From NCBI RefSeq assembly GCF_900207575.1, contig NZ_OAOQ01000001.1, positions 186,001 through 250,000 of the forward strand: a stretch of 64,000 nt of DNA. Direction: 5' to 3'. The stretch's first letter is position 1, and every line of letters starts with the position of its first letter. This document shows positions 59,600-64,000 of this stretch, in pieces. A program made the translations under genes and the position numbers. Source of the stretch: Cereibacter ovatus (GTDB lineage: Bacteria; Pseudomonadota; Alphaproteobacteria; Rhodobacterales; Rhodobacteraceae). Under the pieces are notes generated by a model that made no database searches, was not told the DNA's origin, and saw only the letters and a list, made by a program, of their open reading frames with translations.

Positions 59600-60051
59600 A
59601 CCGCTTGGCCCTTCTGATCCTTGCCCTGACGCTTGCTGCGCCCGCCTTTGCCGTCCAGCCTGACGAGATCCTGCCCGATCCGGCGCTGGAAACCCGTGCG
59701 CGAGAGATTTCGAAGGATCTTCGCTGTCTGGTCTGCCGCAACGAAAGCATCGACGATTCGAACGCCCAGCTTGCCCGCGACCTGCGGCTTCTGGTGCGCG
59801 AGCGGCTGGTTGAAGGCGACAGCGATGCCGAGGTGATGGCCTTCGTGGTGGACCGATACGGCGAATATGTGCTGCTGAACCCGACGACGGGCGGTGCGAA
59901 CCTGATCCTGTGGATCGCGGGGCCGGCCATGCTGGCGGCGGGCCTTGGGACTGCCGCGCTCTACCTCCGCCGCAGGCGTTCCGCGCCCGAGCCGCAGCCC
60001 GCCCTGTCAGAATCCGAGCGCGCCCGCCTGACCGAAATCCTCAAGGACTGA
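59596..60051 (+). CDS. ccmH: Cytochrome c maturation protein CcmH
   Basis: 151 residues; signal peptide MNRLALLILALTLAAPAFA, redox motif LRCLVCRNESIDDSNA (C44, C47), and one C-terminal membrane helix (NLILWIAGPAMLAAGLGTAALYL). Thiol reductant of the apocytochrome heme site. This is the short CcmH/CycL form; CcmI would be separate. Coupled to ccmF. Confidence 0.95.
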   Translation: MNRLALLILALTLAAPAFAVQPDEILPDPALETRAREISKDLRCLVCRNESIDDSNAQLARDLRLLVRERLVEGDSDAEVMAFVVDRYGEYVLLNPTTGGANLILWIAGPAMLAAGLGTAALYLRRRRSAPEPQPALSESERARLTEILKD

Positions 60052-60113
60052 CGCGCCGTCGCGCTTTCGCAGCCCTGCCAGACGGCTATTCTGTCCCAAA
60101 CAGGGGGGGGCAG

Positions 60114-60890
60114 ATGGGCTATCGCACGATCAGGATCGAAGAACAGGATGGCGTGGCGCTTGTGACGCTCTGCCGTCCCGAGGTGATGAATGCGCTGTCC
60201 AGCCTGATGCGGGCCGAACTGCTTCAGGCGGTGACCCAGGCCGCGCAAGCCGCACGCGTGATCGTGCTGACCGGCGAGGGGCGCGGCTTCTGTTCAGGCC
60301 AGGATCTGGGCGATGCGCAGGGGCTGGAAACACCGGACTTCGGCCGAATCCTGCGCGAGGAATACGAACCCCTGCTGCGCGCCATCGCCACCTGCCCGAT
60401 CCCGACGCTTGCCGCGGTGAACGGACCCGCCGCCGGCGCCGGTGCCAATCTGGCCCTCGCCTGCGATGTGGTGATCGCGGCCCAAAGCGCCAGCTTCATC
60501 CAGGCCTTCACCCGGATCGGGCTGATCCCCGACGCCGGTGGTACCTGGACGCTGCCGCGCCAGATCGGGCTTGCCCGCGCCATGGGGGCGACACTGTTCG
60601 CCGACAGGATCGGCGCGCAACATGCCGCCGACTGGGGCATGATCTATGAGGCGGTGCCCGACGAGGCGTTTCCTGCCCGCTGGCGCGACCGCGCAGCCCA
60701 GCTCGCCACCGGCCCCACCACCGCCTACCGGGCCTTGAAACAGGCACTCCGCGCCAGCTCTGGCAATGACTTCAACCAGCAACTGGCACTCGAGGCCGAC
60801 CTGCAAGCCTCCTGCGGCACCAGCGCGGATTTTCGCGAAGGGGTGGCCGCCTTCCTTGAAAAGCGGCCCCCCCGATTCACCGGACGCTGA
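60114..60890 (+). CDS. Enoyl-CoA hydratase/isomerase family protein, PaaG-like
   Basis: 258-residue crotonase. Oxyanion-hole segments GRGFCSGQDLGD and VNGPAAGAGANLALACDVVIAA; FTRIGLIPDAGGTWTLPRQIG carries the Asp typical of PaaG-type isomerases rather than the second Glu of classical hydratases. Might act on 1,2-epoxyphenylacetyl-CoA, but no other paa genes are present, so only the family is certain. Convergent with ilvH, ending one base before it. Confidence 0.85.
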   Translation: MGYRTIRIEEQDGVALVTLCRPEVMNALSSLMRAELLQAVTQAAQAARVIVLTGEGRGFCSGQDLGDAQGLETPDFGRILREEYEPLLRAIATCPIPTLAAVNGPAAGAGANLALACDVVIAAQSASFIQAFTRIGLIPDAGGTWTLPRQIGLARAMGATLFADRIGAQHAADWGMIYEAVPDEAFPARWRDRAAQLATGPTTAYRALKQALRASSGNDFNQQLALEADLQASCGTSADFREGVAAFLEKRPPRFTGR

Positions 60891-61451
60891 TCACACCCCC
60901 CGCGACAGCGCCGCCACCCCGGTCCGGGCCATCTCGCTCAACCCCAGCGGACGCATCAACTCGGCCAGCGCGTCGATCTTCTCCGGCGTGCCGGTGATTT
61001 CGAACACGAAACTCTCCAGCGTCGAATCGACCACCTTGGCGCGGAAGATCTCGGCCAGTCGCAACGCCTCGATCCGCGACTCGCCCTTGCCGGAAACCTT
61101 GAACAGCGCCAGTTCGCGCTGCACCGAGGGGCCTTCCACCGTCAGATCATGCACCTCATGCACCGGCACCAGCCGCGCCAGCTGCGCCTTGATCTGGTCG
61201 ATCACCTGCGGCGTGCCGCGGGTCACGATGGTGATCCGGCTGCGGTGCCCGGTGTGATCCACCTCGGCCACCGTCAGACTGTCGATGTTGTATCCGCGCC
61301 CGGAAAACAGCCCGATGACCCGGGCCAGAACCCCGCTTTCGTTATCCACGACCAGCGCAAGCGTATGCTGCTCGATGATTTCGACATTCGGATCGCGAAG
61401 ATCATAGGCCGAAAACCGCGTCGATCCCTGCTTGATGTTGAGCGGCGCCAT
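60891..61451 (-). CDS. ilvH: Acetolactate synthase small subunit
   Basis: 186 residues. ACT domain HTLALVVDNESGVLARVIGLFSGRGYNIDSLTVAEVDHTGHRSRITIV binds valine for feedback control; C-terminal domain follows. GGGAGGGG precedes ATG 61451. Downstream of ilvB with copy 3 of the dispersed element between them. Confidence 0.96.
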   Translation of the reverse strand: MAPLNIKQGSTRFSAYDLRDPNVEIIEQHTLALVVDNESGVLARVIGLFSGRGYNIDSLTVAEVDHTGHRSRITIVTRGTPQVIDQIKAQLARLVPVHEVHDLTVEGPSVQRELALFKVSGKGESRIEALRLAEIFRAKVVDSTLESFVFEITGTPEKIDALAELMRPLGLSEMARTGVAALSRGV

Positions 61452-61473
61452 GCGTCCCCTCCCGTTTTTCAGT

Positions 61474-61526
61474 TTCATTCTGGCACAAATATCCTCGGGG
61501 GGTGCGGGGGGCAGACAGCCCCCCGC
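61474..61526 (-). repeat. Dispersed hairpin-plus-tail element, copy 3 (ilvB-ilvH)
   Basis: Minus strand: GCGGGGGGC/GCCCCCCGC hairpin (61504-61526, loop of 5) right after the ilvB stop, then ACCCCCCGA and the tail GGATATTTG-T-GCCAGAATGAA (61474-61494), one base different from copies 1 and 2. Confidence 0.7.
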
Positions 61527-61534
61527 TTCCGCCG

Positions 61535-63289
61535 TCAGACCAGCACCGCGCCCCGCGCCCCGATCGCGCCCTCGGTTTCCGCATCGCCCAGAAGCATCTC
61601 GTTATGCGGCCGCCCCGAGGGGATCATCGGGAAGCAGTTCTCGTGCTTCTCGACCAGACAATCGAACACCACCGGCCCGTCGTAGCGGATCATCTCCATG
61701 ATCGCGTCATCCAGATCCGCCGGGTCCGAACACTGGATGCCCTTGGCACCAAAGGCTTCCGCCAGTTTCACGAAATCGGGCAGGCTTTCCGACCAGCTTT
61801 GCGAATAGCGTTCGCCATGCAGCAGCTGCTGCCACTGGCGCACCATGCCCAGCCGTTCGTTGTTCAGGATGAACTGCTTGACCGGCGCGCGGAACTGCAT
61901 CGCGGTCCCCAGTTCCTGCATGTTCATCAGGAAGGACGCATCTCCCGCGATGTTGATGACCAGCGCCTCGGGATGCGCCACCTGCACCCCGATCGAGGCC
62001 GGCAGCCCATAGCCCATCGTGCCAAGGCCCCCGCTCGTCATCCAGCGGTTCGGCGCCTCGAAGCCCAGGAACTGCGCCGCCCACATCTGATGCTGGCCCA
62101 CTTCGGTCGTCACATAGCGGTCCATGCCGCGGGTCAGCGCCTCAAGCCGTTGCAGCGCGTGCTGCGGCTTGATCAGCTTGTCCGAGTTCTGGAAGTCGAG
62201 GCAGTTCACCGCCTTCCATTCCGCAATCTGTGCCCACCAGGCGGCCAGCGCCTCCTTGTTGACCTTGCGACCGCGCGACTTCCACAGCCGCAGCGCATCT
62301 TCCAGCACATGGCCCACGTCGCCGACGATCGGCACATCCACCCGGATCACCTTGTTGATCGACGAGGGGTCGATGTCGATATGGACCTTCTTCGATCCGG
62401 GGCTGAAGTCCTTGACGCGGCCGGTGATCCGGTCGTCGAACCGCGCGCCCACGTTGATCATCAGGTCGCAGCCGTGCATGGCCAGGTTGGCCTCATACAG
62501 GCCGTGCATCCCCAGCATCCCCAGCCAGCCCTTGCCCGAAGCGGGGTAGGCGCCAAGGCCCATCAGCGTCGAGGTGATCGGGAACCCGGTCGCATCCACG
62601 AACTCGCGCAGCAGCTGGCTGGCCGCGGTGCCAGAGTTGATGACCCCGCCGCCGGTATAGAAGATCGGCCGTTCCGCGGTCTCGATCATCTCGACCATGC
62701 GGGTGATCGCCTCGATGTCGCCCTTCACCTTCGGCTGATAGTGGCTGATGCGCGCCTTCTGCGGCGGCGAGTATTCGGCGGTGGCGAACTGGACATCCTT
62801 CGGAATGTCGATCAGCACCGGGCCGGGGCGGCCGTGGGTGGCGACATGGAAGGCCTGATGCAGCGTTTCGGCCAGTTTCGCCGTGTCCTTCACCAGCCAG
62901 TTGTGCTTGGTGCAGGGGCGGGTGATGCCGACGGTGTCGGCCTCCTGGAAGCCATCGGTGCCGATCATGAAGGTCGGCACCTGACCCGAGATCACCACCA
63001 GCGGGATCGAATCCATCAGCGCATCGACCAGACCCGTCACCGCATTGGTGGCGCCGGGGCCTGAGGTCACGAGCACCACCCCCGGCTTGCCGGTCGAGCG
63101 GGCATAGCCTTCGGCCATATGGACTGCGCCCTGTTCGTGCCGCACGAGGATGTGGCGGATGTCGTTCTGCTGGAAGATCTCGTCATAGATCGGCAGCACC
63201 GCGCCGCCCGGATAGCCGAACACGGTATCCACACCCTGATCCTTCAGGGCTTGCACGACCATCCGCGCGCCGCTCATCACCTCGGTCAT
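61535..63289 (-). CDS. ilvB: Acetolactate synthase large subunit
   Basis: 584 residues. TPP-binding enzyme: FGYPGGAVLPIYDEI, catalytic Glu in LVRHEQGAVHMAEGYARSTGKPG, and the Mg/TPP motif NIAGDASFLMNMQELGTAMQFRAPVKQFILNNERLG. First common step of valine, leucine and isoleucine synthesis. Start at 63289 has GGAGAGAG upstream; ATG 63301 four codons earlier is possible. Preceded by a leader peptide and attenuator. Confidence 0.96.
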   Translation of the reverse strand: MTEVMSGARMVVQALKDQGVDTVFGYPGGAVLPIYDEIFQQNDIRHILVRHEQGAVHMAEGYARSTGKPGVVLVTSGPGATNAVTGLVDALMDSIPLVVISGQVPTFMIGTDGFQEADTVGITRPCTKHNWLVKDTAKLAETLHQAFHVATHGRPGPVLIDIPKDVQFATAEYSPPQKARISHYQPKVKGDIEAITRMVEMIETAERPIFYTGGGVINSGTAASQLLREFVDATGFPITSTLMGLGAYPASGKGWLGMLGMHGLYEANLAMHGCDLMINVGARFDDRITGRVKDFSPGSKKVHIDIDPSSINKVIRVDVPIVGDVGHVLEDALRLWKSRGRKVNKEALAAWWAQIAEWKAVNCLDFQNSDKLIKPQHALQRLEALTRGMDRYVTTEVGQHQMWAAQFLGFEAPNRWMTSGGLGTMGYGLPASIGVQVAHPEALVINIAGDASFLMNMQELGTAMQFRAPVKQFILNNERLGMVRQWQQLLHGERYSQSWSESLPDFVKLAEAFGAKGIQCSDPADLDDAIMEMIRYDGPVVFDCLVEKHENCFPMIPSGRPHNEMLLGDAETEGAIGARGAVLV

Positions 63290-63339
63290 CTCTCTCTCCA
63301 TCCTTCGGCGGCCCAGGGCCGCGCCGCGCGCAACAAAAA

Positions 63340-63361
63340 GCCCCCGAAGGTCACTCGGGGG
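63340..63361 (-). terminator. Attenuator terminator upstream of ilvB
   Basis: Minus strand: GCCCCCGA pairs with TCGGGGGC around a 6-7 base loop, followed by TTTTTGTT. A second inverted repeat (GCGCATGGG 63361-63369 with CCCATGCGC 63395-63403) adjoins it and overlaps the leader peptide's end, allowing alternative structures. Confidence 0.8.
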
Positions 63362-63387
63362 CGCATGGGAACCTGAATGGCTAACCG

Positions 63388-63435
63388 TTACCGGCCCATG
63401 CGCACCTTTCCACCAAGAAGTACGACGCCAGACAT
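63388..63435 (-). CDS. ilvL: ilv leader peptide
   Basis: 15-residue peptide MSGVVLLGGKVRMGR with consecutive Val-Val-Leu-Leu codons, the control codons expected for a branched-chain amino acid operon. AGGGGG precedes the ATG. It lies about 100 bases upstream of ilvB and just before the attenuator terminator, so ribosome stalling under Val/Leu starvation should promote read-through. Confidence 0.75.
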   Translation of the reverse strand: MSGVVLLGGKVRMGR

Positions 63436-63591
63436 CCCGGGCCCCCTGCTGCGGTCGGCCCGGACACTAGGCGGTGGCGCGGGGGGCGTCAATGGCAAAT
63501 CCGCGAAGAAAGTGTCGCAGCAGGGCGCCTTGCCGCACATTTGTTTCACGACCGCGGCCGGGTGGGCAACAACCGCAAAAACCGGGCCTGG

Positions 63592-64000
63592 CTAAAGCAT
63601 CAGCGCGACATAGCCGCCATAGGCAGCCAGCAAAAGCCCGCCCGCCCAGCGCGGCACGCCCGCCAGCAGTGCCGCCAGCGCCACCGTCGTCAGCGCCACG
63701 CCCAGGACCATCGGCATGTCCACCAACAGAAACCGCGGGTCCAGCCCGTTGATCGGCAAGACCAGCGCCGTCACCCCCGGGATGCCCAGCGCGTTGAAGA
63801 TGTTCGATCCGATGACATTGCCGATGGCGATTTCGGAATGTTTGCGCCATGCCGCGATCAGCGAGGTCGCCAGTTCCGGCAGCGAGGTGCCGACCGCCAC
63901 CACCGTCAGCCCGATCACCGCTTCGGAGATGCCGAAGGCGCGCGCGATCTCGGTGGCGCTGTCAACCAGAAGCCGCGCGCCCACCATCAGCACGACAAGC
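63592..64000 (-). CDS. Calcium/sodium antiporter (CaCA family), 5' end outside window
   Basis: The last 136 or so residues of a YrbG-type cation/Ca2+ exchanger. The second alpha-repeat is seen: VIGLTVVAVGTSLPELATSLIAAWRKHSEIAIGNVIGSNIFNALGIPG, with the GTSLPE and GNVIGSNIFN ion-binding motifs, followed by membrane helices ending YGGYVALML. The N-terminal half and start codon lie beyond 64000. Inner membrane. Confidence 0.9.
   Translation of the reverse strand, partial: LVVLMVGARLLVDSATEIARAFGISEAVIGLTVVAVGTSLPELATSLIAAWRKHSEIAIGNVIGSNIFNALGIPGVTALVLPINGLDPRFLLVDMPMVLGVALTTVALAALLAGVPRWAGGLLLAAYGGYVALML

Overview
The window is GC-rich chromosomal DNA from an alphaproteobacterium, most likely a member of the Rhodobacteraceae (Rhodobacter/Paracoccus-like). 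This rests on gene content and order: sqdB-sqdD-sqdC, sciP-ctrA, DUF177-rpmF-plsX-fabH-ihfA-merR, trmFO-gyrA, olsB, alphaproteobacterial LexA boxes (GTTC-N7-GTTC) and a two-domain dCTP deaminase. I saw no phage, insertion sequence, CRISPR array or rRNA; one tRNA (Pro, anticodon GGG) is present. Both ends cut genes: sqdC on the left and a Na+/Ca2+ antiporter on the right.

Layout. (1) 1-2759, minus: sulfolipid operon sqdBDC. (2) 3031-6492: a luciferase-like monooxygenase, two Crp/Fnr regulators each preceded by a nearly identical FNR-type box, and a secreted DUF protein. (3) 6619-24900: a large C1/quinoprotein island with formaldehyde detoxification (gfa, flhA), a c-type cytochrome, lanthanide-type methanol dehydrogenase xoxF with xoxG and xoxJ, then a PQQ-associated module (CXXCW rhodanese-like protein, solute-binding protein, beta-propeller, ABC exporter, metallo-beta-lactamase hydrolase, SoxYZ-like carrier) and a soluble LuxR regulator / FIST / hybrid kinase set. 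Several small secreted proteins of unknown function belong to it. (4) 25032-27645, minus: a NitT/TauT-type ABC importer. (5) 27917-34040, minus: pstSCAB-phoU-phoB with a Pho box. (6) 34402-41106, minus: a persulfide-sensor-type ArsR regulator, flavin reductase, dCTP deaminase, tRNA-Pro, and the merR/ihfA/fabH/plsX/rpmF/DUF177 block. (7) 41326-50124: bamE, msrB, olsB, mnmA, sciP, ctrA, ligA, recG, and a 40-residue membrane protein under two perfect LexA boxes. (8) 50207-64000: Fe-S scaffold, hisI, gluQRS, trmFO, gyrA, usg, arginase, ccmF-ccmH, enoyl-CoA hydratase, ilvBH with an attenuator leader peptide, and the antiporter fragment.

How the parts fit. XoxF oxidises methanol in the periplasm, XoxG takes the electrons, and Gfa plus FlhA deal with formaldehyde through glutathione. 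CcmF/CcmH mature the c-type cytochromes. The thiol and sulfur-carrier proteins of the island look like a periplasmic relay that services the quinoprotein; its chemistry is not known to me. Phosphate uptake (pst/pho) and two phosphorus-free lipid pathways (sqdBDC, olsB) occur in the same window.

The most interesting items are the SOS-controlled small membrane protein after recG, the quinoprotein-linked sulfur relay, the soluble FIST/kinase sensor, and a hairpin-plus-tail intergenic element present three times.
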